From NCBI GenBank assembly GCA_937893485.1, contig CALBJL010000067.1:1-7914 (forward strand): DNA of 7,914 nucleotides, read 5' to 3'. The notes below the pieces were generated by a model. The model was not told the DNA's origin. It did no database searches and saw nothing but the letters and a program-made list of their open reading frames with translations. This document shows, piece after piece, positions 1 through 5,733 of the stretch (the first letter of the stretch is position 1; each line of letters starts with the position of its first letter). The position numbers and the translations under genes were made by a program. This DNA comes from an uncultured bacterium (GTDB lineage: Bacteria; Bacillota; Clostridia; Lachnospirales; Lachnospiraceae).

Positions 1-156
1 GTGTCCTTCGCACACATAGCCTGCGGCTTCCAGCTATGCCATGCGATACATCATCATTTCGCTCGCACTTCGCCGGACAAACGTCGCATCTGATGGGATA
101 CTGCCGGGCTCGCAGCCTTCAGCTATATGTTTCGCAGTAATTGTAAAACAATTCAT
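1..156 (-). pseudogene. Possible relic of a small reading frame, interrupted by TAG; runs off the left edge
   Basis: Read on the minus strand from an ATG at 156-154, a frame gives 40 residues (beginning MNCFTITAKHIAEGCEPGS, ending EMMMYRMA) and stops at a TAG at 36-34. The same frame then stays open for 11 more codons (LEAAGYVCEGH) to the window edge. One base change, TGG to TAG, would explain the stop, so this may be a broken longer gene. Against coding: there is no Shine-Dalgarno sequence before the ATG, the product matches no family I can name, and the frame reaches into the structured element next door, so it may simply be an open frame inside a repeat. Function is unknown. The frame is also open upstream of the ATG, with an alternative ATG at 171-169 inside the left inverted repeat. 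Confidence 0.25.
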
Positions 157-166
157 AGCGTAAAGC

Positions 167-385
167 GGCATGTGAGCACAGGGATATGAGTCATTGAAGA
201 TGCAGCGCGAGCAATGGTGCGTCTGTTTGCTGCCTTTGCACGATGGAGATGAGACTCATAACTCGTGGAAGCCATTGCTGAACACGATTTAGGTTTTGCT
301 GAGGCTCATCGGAATGGGTCGTGCAATAAAGCAAACCAGAGGCACTTGCGGGAGCTGCAAATATAAGCTACAGTGCTCACATGCC
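167..385. repeat. Inverted-repeat-bounded structured element (candidate structured RNA or MITE-like repeat)
   Basis: A perfect 13-bp inverted repeat (GGCATGTGAGCAC at 167-179, GTGCTCACATGCC at 373-385) encloses a region that pairs with itself in nested order: 201-206 with 354-359, 211-214 with 346-349, 217-220 with 342-345, 222-225 with 337-340, 226-231 with 330-335, 236-243 with 319-326, 248-253 with 305-310 and 263-267 with 283-287, capped by 270-272 with 277-279 around a CATT loop. A 4x4 internal loop (GCGA at 207-210 opposite GGGA at 350-353) and small asymmetric bulges look more like a folded RNA than a simple palindrome. I cannot tell which strand would be transcribed. I see no flush target-site duplication and no transposase. 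It could be a non-coding RNA gene, a non-autonomous mobile repeat, or both. The RNA class is not recognised. Confidence 0.6.
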
Positions 386-447
386 TCAAAAACACTATAT
401 TCATAATTCTGCGTCACTTAAGACCAAATTTTAGAAAAGGAGCCCCT

Positions 448-909
448 ATGAAACTAACCACACTCTGCTATATTGAAAACGACCGCGGCGAATACCTCAT
501 GCTCCACCGCACCAAGAAACAAAACGATCTAAACGCCGGAAAATGGATCGGTGTCGGCGGCAAATTTGAAGCCGATGAGACACCGGAGGAATGCCTGCTG
601 CGCGAAGTATACGAAGAAACCGGACTGACACTCACCCACTACCGTTTTCGCGGCATCGTCACATTCCTGTCCAACGAATGGGAGGGCGAATACATGCATC
701 TGTTCACCGCAGACAAATACGAAGGCACCCTGTGCGACTGCAACGAAGGCGAGCTCGCATGGATGCCTAAAAAGGATGTTTTGAAATTAAATCTGTGGGA
801 GGGCGATCACATTTTCCTGCGTGAGCTGTTGGAAAACGACCGTTTTTTCTCCCTCAAGCTAAGCTATACGGGTGATGTGCTCACGGATTCCTCTTTCATC
901 CGTTATTGA
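448..909 (+). CDS. NUDIX hydrolase, MutX/MutT-like (probable 8-oxo-dGTP diphosphatase)
   Basis: The protein has 153 residues, usual for this group. It should hydrolyse a nucleoside diphosphate linked to another moiety; the closest functional group by eye is cytosolic 8-oxo-dGTP diphosphatase, which clears oxidised nucleotides from the dNTP pool. The Nudix box is perfect: after GKF it follows G-x5-E-x7-R-E-V-Y-E-E-T-G-L at about residues 38-60, supplying the Mg2+-binding glutamates. The preceding GKWIGVGGKF is the typical lead-in. The start at 448 is chosen because AAAAGGAG (435-442) sits five bases before the ATG. A longer in-frame reading from a GTG at 373 begins inside the right arm of the inverted repeat, lacks a ribosome binding site and would add a non-conserved stretch. 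The gene is a single unit converging on degV, with 61 bases between the two stop codons. The exact substrate is inferred; other Nudix substrates are possible. Confidence 0.88.
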   Translation: MKLTTLCYIENDRGEYLMLHRTKKQNDLNAGKWIGVGGKFEADETPEECLLREVYEETGLTLTHYRFRGIVTFLSNEWEGEYMHLFTADKYEGTLCDCNEGELAWMPKKDVLKLNLWEGDHIFLRELLENDRFFSLKLSYTGDVLTDSSFIRY

Positions 910-922
910 TCCATAATTGTTT

Positions 923-950
923 GAAAACACCTCGGACATCTGATCCGAAG
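923..950 (-). terminator. Probable rho-independent terminator of degV
   Basis: On the minus strand, CTTCGGA (950-944) pairs with TCCGAGG (936-930) around a 7-base loop, with one G-U wobble, and is followed by TGTTTTC (929-923). It begins 20 bases past the DegV stop and lies in the short gap between convergent genes. The stem is short and the T-run weak, so the call is tentative. Confidence 0.4.
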
Positions 951-970
951 CAGCCACTCCCGTCCGACCG

Positions 971-1816
971 CTATACAATATACAATACGCCGAGTGTTCC
1001 GGGGCCACAATGGCTGCTGACCACTCCTCCGGCGTGTGTCTCTAAAATCTCTGCAAATACGCCGAGACTCTCCAGATACTGCCGCACCGGCTCTACGATC
1101 TCCGGCGCACAGCCGGAATGCGTGATAAACACACGGTCAGGCTTTGCCCTTCTCAGATCAGCCTCCATATCTTTTGTATAGTTCAGTACAACCGACCGGA
1201 TATTTCCACGGTATTTTTTTGTACTGTGCATCACTCCATCCTCTACAACAATCTTCGGATGCAGCTTTAAGGCACTGCCAAGCATTGCCGCCAGACCACC
1301 GCAGCGTCCGCCGCGGTACAGATAGACGAGCGTATCCACAACAAAGCTCGCGCGCACACGCGGGCGAAGCTCCTCGATTTTTTCTGTAATCTGTTGCGCT
1401 GATAAGCCCTGTTCCGCCAGAATCGCAGCCTCTATCACTAACAAACCGATTCCGGTAGACAGATTTTTTGAATCGATCACAGTGACCAGCTGCTCTGCCT
1501 CCAGTTCCGCCGCCGCCATGCGGATGACATTTCCGGAGGTCGACATTGACTCAGAAATACAAAAACAAACGCACTCGTCGCCATTTTCCACATAGGGACG
1601 CAGCAGCTCCATTGCTGTCTCCATCGAAGGTGCGGACGTCTTTGGTGTTGTCTCATGTTCATCCGACCAACGGAAAATCTCCTCCGGTGTGATACTTTTG
1701 CCGTCCTCATACTCCTCCTCACCGAGCAAAATATGCAGTGGCAAAATACTGATTCCGTAACGCTCCACCAGTTCCGGTGAGAGATCACAGGTGCTGTCTG
1801 ATATGATCTTTACCAT
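971..1816 (-). CDS. DegV family fatty-acid-binding protein (FakB-like)
   Basis: This 281-residue protein is full length for DegV. Family members bind a fatty acid in a buried pocket; FakB proteins present it to the kinase FakA, which makes acyl-phosphate for membrane lipid synthesis. Visible landmarks are SDSTCDL at the N-terminus, KTSAPS (59-64), SMSTSGN (90-96), DSKNLSTG (115-122), YLYRGGRCGG (165-174), VEDG (191-194), THSG (232-235) and HCGPGTLG (269-276). These are the conserved Thr/Ser, Arg and His regions that hold the carboxylate. The ATG at 1816 is preceded by AGAGGAG at a normal distance. The gene lies 47 bases downstream of the DUF2520 gene on the same strand, so the two are probably co-transcribed. 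No fakA is in the window. Lachnospiraceae often carry several DegV copies, so the preferred fatty acid and the true kinase partner are unknown. Confidence 0.93.
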   Translation of the reverse strand: MVKIISDSTCDLSPELVERYGISILPLHILLGEEEYEDGKSITPEEIFRWSDEHETTPKTSAPSMETAMELLRPYVENGDECVCFCISESMSTSGNVIRMAAAELEAEQLVTVIDSKNLSTGIGLLVIEAAILAEQGLSAQQITEKIEELRPRVRASFVVDTLVYLYRGGRCGGLAAMLGSALKLHPKIVVEDGVMHSTKKYRGNIRSVVLNYTKDMEADLRRAKPDRVFITHSGCAPEIVEPVRQYLESLGVFAEILETHAGGVVSSHCGPGTLGVLYIV

Positions 1817-1863
1817 GATCGTGTTCTCCTCTTCTACTTTTATGTTCTATATCTTATATCCTA

Positions 1864-2718
1864 TCATTGATCGAGCAGCTCGTCCAGCAGCGCGTAATCG
1901 CGCTCCGGATTTTTTATTTTTGCTACTTCCACGATTTTTTTCGTCAGCAGACGGTAAATCTCCCGATCCTTACCGTTTAACACGTGCAAATGCTTGTCCA
2001 CGGTACGCGCATCTGCGCGCTCTGCCGGTCCGGTCAGCGCACCAAACGTATCATGTTCCATGATGGCATCCAGATTACCCTGCATGAGCGGCTTTAACGC
2101 TATCCGCGCATGTTCCCGGTCAAATCCACACTCACCGAGCAGTCCGATCGCCAGCTCGCTCAGACCGACCATCAGGTTTGAAGCTACCGATGCAGCCGCA
2201 TGATACACGGTCTTTGATTCTGCGGAAAGCCTCTGGATCGTGAGTCCACTGGCACGCAGGCACGCATCCAGCTCCTGTAGGCGCTCCCCGCTGCCCTCTA
2301 ACGTAAACAACGCCTCTCCAAGCGTCTGATACGAATGATACCGGTCTGAAACGGCATAAAACGGATGCAGGCTGACAGCCGTCACGCCGCGTGCATCCGC
2401 CCCGTCGAACACGGTCGAAGCCAAAGCCCCACTGCAATGCAGCACGATCTGATGCTCCCATTGATCCATGCAGTCACACAGCCGGTGCCAGACATCGGCG
2501 ATCGCACCGTCCGCAGTCGTCACCGCGATCACATCACAGTCTTTTGCCAACTGCAAAAGGTCTGTAAAGACCTCACTTTCCGTAAAATCAGCCGCCTCCT
2601 GTGCAGATGCCACACTCCGGCTGTAATAGCCGGCAATCTCCCATCCCGATTCTGATTGTTTTAAATATTTCCCGAGCGAGCAGCCTACCCTGCCCGCCCC
2701 GATAAAACCGATTCTCAT
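1864..2718 (-). CDS. Rossmann-like and DUF2520 domain protein (putative NAD(P)-dependent oxidoreductase)
   Basis: The 284-residue protein opens with a dinucleotide-binding fold: MRIGFIGAGRVGCSLG contains GxGxxG at residues 7-12. It continues with DVIAVTTAD (62-70), the HCSGAL turn (94-99) and SLHPF (116-120). The C-terminal all-helical DUF2520 part contains KTVYHAAASVASN (169-181), the conserved segment of this family. The architecture resembles 6-phosphogluconate-type and ketopantoate-type reductases. I recall proteins of this general kind being proposed as alternative ketopantoate reductases (PanG) when they sit beside pantothenate genes. No panB, panC or panD is seen here, so that role is only a possibility. 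The ATG at 2718 has CAGGGG (2735-2730) upstream at a somewhat long spacing. It is the first gene of a probable pair with degV, driven by the promoter at 2768-2797. Confidence 0.88.
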   Translation of the reverse strand: MRIGFIGAGRVGCSLGKYLKQSESGWEIAGYYSRSVASAQEAADFTESEVFTDLLQLAKDCDVIAVTTADGAIADVWHRLCDCMDQWEHQIVLHCSGALASTVFDGADARGVTAVSLHPFYAVSDRYHSYQTLGEALFTLEGSGERLQELDACLRASGLTIQRLSAESKTVYHAAASVASNLMVGLSELAIGLLGECGFDREHARIALKPLMQGNLDAIMEHDTFGALTGPAERADARTVDKHLHVLNGKDREIYRLLTKKIVEVAKIKNPERDYALLDELLDQ

Positions 2719-2767
2719 GCTGTCTCTATCCCCTGTTTACTGATGTAACAATTCCGTAAGTATTAAC

Positions 2768-2797
2768 AGCATATCACATTTTCCCGTCTCCATGCAA
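2768..2797 (-). promoter_or_regulatory. Candidate sigma-A promoter for the DUF2520-degV pair
   Basis: On the minus strand TTGCAT (2797-2792) and TATGCT (2773-2768) are separated by 18 bases. TG stands one base before the -10, giving an extended -10 (TGATATGCT). Transcription would begin near 2760, about 40 bases before the DUF2520 ATG. The -35 matches the consensus at only three positions. The promoter overlaps the last codons and stop of the YitT relic. Confidence 0.5.
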
Positions 2798-3023
2798 GAC
2801 ATCCGCGATCTCATTGATCGTAATATATGCATGCGGATCAATCTCATGCACAATCCGCTTGAGCTTTCCGATCTGGAACCGGTTGACAACAAAATAGATC
2901 ATTTTCGACGCAGCCCGAGATAATACCGCCGAAAATTGCGCATAAAAACATGGTCACGCCTACCGCATTGGCAATTCCCGCCAGTGTCAAAAATATAAAA
3001 TATACCCAGTTAAGGTTTTTCAT
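2774..3023 (-). pseudogene. Deleted remnant of a YitT-family (DUF161/DUF2179) membrane protein gene
   Basis: Three collinear fragments of a YitT-type protein lie on the minus strand. The first runs from the ATG at 3023 (MKNLNWVYFIF then LAGIANAVGVTMFL), the usual start and first membrane segment. It joins directly to CAIFGGIISG, which resembles the central FGG motif of the family. The reading then shifts frame at about 2914 into AASKMIYFVVNRFQIGKLKR, continuing with IVHEIDPHAYITINEIADV to a TGA at 2776-2774; this is the C-terminal DUF2179 end. An intact protein has roughly 280-300 residues, so most membrane segments are gone. In frame 1 the product would be 59 residues, ending at 2844. The ribosome binding site (AAAGGAAG, about 3037-3030) is still present. 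Intact YitT proteins are integral membrane proteins of poorly defined transport role. The fragment assignments are by eye. A sequence error cannot explain two large internal losses. Confidence 0.75.
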
Positions 3024-3081
3024 AGACCGCTTCCTTTCTTTTTAAGATTCTGATTTTCCATCGTTTTTCAAAGAATTCCGT

Positions 3082-3115
3082 AAACACAGACAGCGCCGGC
3101 CAATGCCGGCGCTGT
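3082..3115 (-). terminator. Rho-independent terminator after the cytidylate kinase-like gene
   Basis: A perfect 11-bp GC-rich stem (ACAGCGCCGGC at 3090-3100, GCCGGCGCTGT at 3105-3115) has a four-base loop. It starts seven bases past the stop codon of the kinase-like gene. On the minus strand it is followed by CTGTGTTT, a modest T-rich tail. It closes the three-gene unit and separates it from the YitT relic. Confidence 0.8.
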
Positions 3116-3122
3116 AGTTTGC

Positions 3123-3734
3123 TTAATTTTTCCCAGAGTCGTCCATGCGCGCACGGATATACGTTTCCAGAATATCCGTCGTCGCAGCAATACCCTTGAG
3201 ACTGCTGTTAATACAAATATCGTAGGTGCGTGAATCGCCCCATTTATCCTCGCAGAAATTGTTGTGATAACGCTTGCGGTACTCATCGTGCCGTCTCATT
3301 TTCTCAAGCGCTTCCTGCTCGGTGAGGTGGTATTTTTCCATGATACGCTCGCACTTTGTCTCTCTGTTTCCGAGGATAAAGATCGAGATCAGTCCCGGAT
3401 TGCCTTCAAAGATGCCCTCCGCGCAACGACCAACCACCACAAAGGACTCTCCTTCTGCTGCTTTCTTTTTCAGATAGTCAAACTGCATATATGCTACATT
3501 GACTTCCGCCGAGTTGTGGTAACCCTTTACACTTCTCGACAGAAACAGCTTGTGCGGTTTCTCGTCATATTTGCGAAGTGTCTCGGGATCTACACCCTTC
3601 TCCAATGCCACTTCATCGAGAATATTGTGGTCATACAGTTTTAATCCCAGACGCTTTGCCAGCTCTTCTGCGATCGCATGTCCGCCACTGCCGTATTCTC
3701 TTCCGATACAGATAATAGTCTGTGAATCGCTCAT
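3123..3734 (-). CDS. Cytidylate kinase-like family protein
   Basis: The 203-residue protein has the size and order of the cytidylate kinase-like family (P-loop nucleotide kinase fold). It starts with TIICIGREYGSGGHAIAEEL, where GREYGSGG (11-18) takes the place of the Walker A loop. It continues with KLYDHNIL (32-39), the core strand FVVVGRCAEGI (98-108), ISIFILG (116-122), and the C-terminal RHDEYRKRYHNNF and WGDSRTYDICINSS (165-178). The P-loop lacks the lysine of GxxxxGK[ST]; this is a feature of the family as I know it, whose real substrate is not established. It is probably not the essential cytidylate kinase, which carries a canonical loop. The ATG at 3734 is preceded by GGGGGAG (3748-3742), lying in the 18-base gap after the transporter stop. 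This suggests the two are translated from one message and act in the same process. Confidence 0.87.
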   Translation of the reverse strand: MSDSQTIICIGREYGSGGHAIAEELAKRLGLKLYDHNILDEVALEKGVDPETLRKYDEKPHKLFLSRSVKGYHNSAEVNVAYMQFDYLKKKAAEGESFVVVGRCAEGIFEGNPGLISIFILGNRETKCERIMEKYHLTEQEALEKMRRHDEYRKRYHNNFCEDKWGDSRTYDICINSSLKGIAATTDILETYIRARMDDSGKN

Positions 3735-3752
3735 AGTCTCGCTCCCCCTTTT

Positions 3753-5102
3753 TTAGAAATATCTCACATAAATGCACACCATAGAGATCAATACAACCAT
3801 AATCGTTGCAGGCGCACAATACTTACAATATTTACCCCATCCGATCGGGTAACCCTCTCTGGAGGCAACTGAGATACCGACAACGTTCGCAGATGCACCA
3901 ATCGGTGTTGCACTTCCTCCGATATCTGTACCCATTGATAATGCCCATGCCAGAACTGACAGCTCTATTCCTTGTAACTGTGACAATGTCTGGACAACCG
4001 GCAGCATCGTAGCTGCAAACGGAATGTTATCAACAAACGCACTGGCGATGGCAGAAATCCAGAGGATAACTGCTACGACAAGCTTCGCATTGGAACCACA
4101 GATATAGCTGATTCCGTCTGCAATCAGTACAAGCACACCGGTCTGCTCCAGTCCACCGACCACGATAAACAATCCGATAAAGAATAACAGTGTCTTATAA
4201 TCGACCTTTTTCAACAGATCCGGAATCTCAGCATGATGGACGATCAGTGTAAGGATCGCAACGAGCACACCGATAAATGCCACGGTCAGACCTGTGTTCG
4301 CATGTGTTACCAGAAGTACGACTGCAACGGCAAAGATCGCAATGCTTAAACCAAACAGCTTCTTATCTGTAACCGCATCTTTCGGATCGGGCAGATGCTC
4401 CGGCTTTACGCCTGTCTCGCCGGACAGCTCCTTGTGGAAGCAGGCGTAAAAATAGATCACTGCGGCAATCAGCGAAATACCTGCGATCACACCGGTATTC
4501 GTCAAGAAATCGATAAATGCATAATGTAAAGATGTTCCGATAATGATGTTCGGCGGATCTCCGCACATCGTAGCCGATCCACCCAGATTCGCACAGAATA
4601 CCTCGGATAAAATCATTGGTATCGGATTACATTTCAATAACTGACATAACTCTACGGTAACAGCCGCTAAGAATAAAATAACGGTAATACTGTCAATAAA
4701 CATTGACAAAAATGCTGACATCAGCATAAATACGATAAAGATACGCACCGGCTTGTAATCAACCATCTTTGCCAGCTTCAGGCACAGCCAACGGAAAAAT
4801 CCTGCCTTTCCCATGCCTTCTACCATGATCATCATACCCGCGATAAAAATGATCGTAGACCAGTTGATGCCTGCAGTAGTCTCTCCGCCCTCCGCAGTCG
4901 CATGCCAGAAATCAGGGGTAAAAATACTGTGAAAATTCAATGTGTTTAAGATTGCCTCGGGACTGTGCATGCAGATACCAAATACGACAACCAGCATCAC
5001 TGCTCCGCATCCTAACGTTACATACTGACGCTCGATCTTCTCTGTGATAATCAGCAAAAACATCACCAGAAAAATGATCAGTGCTAAAATTTTTGCAACC
5101 AT
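3753..5102 (-). CDS. ArsB/NhaD-type ion transporter (SLC13/ion transporter superfamily permease)
   Basis: This 449-residue polytopic membrane protein is full length for the ion transporter superfamily. Hydrophobic helices fill most of the chain, starting at residues 4-20 and 28-45. The two inverted halves each carry a re-entrant signature: NLGGSATMCGDPPNIIIG (172-189) and GTDIGGSATPIGASANVVG (391-409). DSITVILFLAAVT (137-149) and DNIPFAATMLPV (358-369) are the matching acidic helices. Such motifs are shared by NhaD Na+/H+ antiporters, ArsB arsenite pumps and SLC13 carboxylate carriers; sequence alone does not fix the substrate. A polar stretch at about 57-79 between the second and third helices is a possible extracellular loop. 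Residues 223-249 form the central cytoplasmic linker. AGAGGAA before the ATG serves as ribosome binding site. It is 17 bases downstream of the small exported protein and 18 upstream of the kinase-like gene. No arsR, arsC or dicarboxylate enzyme is nearby. Confidence 0.9.
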   Translation of the reverse strand: MVAKILALIIFLVMFLLIITEKIERQYVTLGCGAVMLVVVFGICMHSPEAILNTLNFHSIFTPDFWHATAEGGETTAGINWSTIIFIAGMMIMVEGMGKAGFFRWLCLKLAKMVDYKPVRIFIVFMLMSAFLSMFIDSITVILFLAAVTVELCQLLKCNPIPMILSEVFCANLGGSATMCGDPPNIIIGTSLHYAFIDFLTNTGVIAGISLIAAVIYFYACFHKELSGETGVKPEHLPDPKDAVTDKKLFGLSIAIFAVAVVLLVTHANTGLTVAFIGVLVAILTLIVHHAEIPDLLKKVDYKTLLFFIGLFIVVGGLEQTGVLVLIADGISYICGSNAKLVVAVILWISAIASAFVDNIPFAATMLPVVQTLSQLQGIELSVLAWALSMGTDIGGSATPIGASANVVGISVASREGYPIGWGKYCKYCAPATIMVVLISMVCIYVRYF

Positions 5103-5119
5103 ATCTGTTCCTCTCTTCT

Positions 5120-5581
5120 TTATCTTCTTAAATATATTATTACGCTATGCAAAAAACGAAGATGTCCCTTGATCCCATCATGTGCCTGTATATAAGAAAC
5201 AATCCTCATCAGCCCACGTGTCTGGGAACTGCTGTCGTGAAACATTCCGGCAGCAAGCATCGCAAACAGCGCTGCAAGCCCTGCCAGCAGCTGATGCTGT
5301 AACGGCAATGAGGTATATGCCTTATGTACAAATACCGCTCTGCGGTCATTAAAATGAGCAGATGCTGATGCATCATCACTCGAAATCCACTGTCCATTGT
5401 CCAACAGATCCGGGAATGTGGCTACCTGTGTCTTTACCTGTTGATATACCGCTTCAGAGGATCCATCACAGACAATATATCTAAGACCGTTGTCCGACTG
5501 CGCATAACAACCGCACACAACAGTTACGAATAGACAAATCAAGATGAGACATCTCGTCACATAAATAGACCGGCTTATCAT
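5120..5581 (-). CDS. Small exported or membrane-anchored protein of unknown function
   Basis: I do not recognise this 153-residue protein. It begins MISRSIYVTRCLILICLFVT, a basic N-terminus then a hydrophobic core (about 7-24), followed by CGCYAQSD. This suggests export, either cut after CYA or, less likely, lipidated at the Cys of VCGC. Residues 30-95 are polar, and 97-114 (QLLAGLAALFAMLAAGMF) form a second hydrophobic segment. The C-terminus is basic (GHLRFLHSVIIYLRR). The start at 5581 is chosen because AGGAGG lies about six bases upstream, and because the only good promoter of the region (5625-5653) lies downstream of the other candidate ATG at 5689, which therefore cannot be on the message. 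It is the first gene of the unit with the transporter and the kinase-like protein, so it may be an accessory or sensor for the transporter; that is inference from position only. Confidence 0.72.
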   Translation of the reverse strand: MISRSIYVTRCLILICLFVTVVCGCYAQSDNGLRYIVCDGSSEAVYQQVKTQVATFPDLLDNGQWISSDDASASAHFNDRRAVFVHKAYTSLPLQHQLLAGLAALFAMLAAGMFHDSSSQTRGLMRIVSYIQAHDGIKGHLRFLHSVIIYLRR

Positions 5582-5624
5582 ATGTATCCTCCTCTCCGTA
5601 AAATTCCATTTTTGATCGATTGTT

Positions 5625-5653
5625 ACTATAGCCTTTTTCATTTTGAAAGTCAA
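5625..5653 (-). promoter_or_regulatory. Near-consensus sigma-A promoter of the three-gene unit
   Basis: On the minus strand TTGACT (5653-5648) and TATAGT (5630-5625) are exactly 17 bases apart, each matching five of six consensus positions. An A-rich stretch (AAAAAAAACAATTATTTC, 5671-5654) lies directly upstream of the -35 and resembles an UP element. Transcription should start near 5618, giving a leader of about 37 bases with the AGGAGG site. No operator palindrome stands out. Confidence 0.8.
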
Positions 5654-5692
5654 GAAATAATTGTTTTTTTTCAGTACAAACTGCTGCATGCA

Positions 5693-5721
5693 AAACGCCG
5701 GCTTTAGAATCGCCGGCGTTT
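5693..5721 (-). terminator. Rho-independent terminator of glycogen phosphorylase
   Basis: A perfect 10-bp stem (AAACGCCGGC at 5693-5702, GCCGGCGTTT at 5712-5721) has a nine-base loop and begins 12 bases past the glgP stop. On the minus strand the stem's own end and following base give a short T-run (GTTTTGC). It sits just before the promoter of the next unit, so the two transcription units are cleanly separated. Confidence 0.75.
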
Positions 5722-5733
5722 GTAAAAAATACC

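Noticed and set aside
34..36. In-frame TAG as a recoded (pyrrolysine) codon
   Set aside because: No pyl genes or other evidence of recoding; a nonsense change or a non-coding repeat is simpler.
20..126. Direct repeat of about 18 bases (20-37 and 109-126)
   Set aside because: Only about 13 of 18 positions match, and the surrounding sequence does not align, so it is not a convincing repeat.
151..405. ATTCATA at 151-157 and 399-405 as a target-site duplication of the left element
   Set aside because: The copies are AT-rich and do not abut the inverted repeats (9 bases from one arm, 13 from the other), so chance is likely.
373..447. N-terminal extension of the NUDIX protein from a GTG at 373
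   Set aside because: It has no ribosome binding site, starts inside the inverted repeat and is not typical of the family; ATG at 448 has AAAAGGAG five bases upstream.
1791..2655. Plus-strand open frames opposite the DUF2520 gene
   Set aside because: Shadows of the real minus-strand gene, with low-complexity translations and no start signals.
3264..3756. Plus-strand open frames opposite the kinase-like gene
   Set aside because: They lie antisense to a well-supported gene, have no ribosome binding sites and resemble no family.
5582..5689. Longer start (ATG at 5689) for the small exported protein
   Set aside because: It would put a near-consensus promoter inside the coding sequence and bury the signal peptide; ATG at 5581 has AGGAGG upstream.
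3090..5721. Shared GCCGGC core in the two terminators (3090-3115 and 5693-5721) as a repeat family
   Set aside because: Loops and flanks differ, and each sits just past a stop codon; independent GC-rich terminators explain them.
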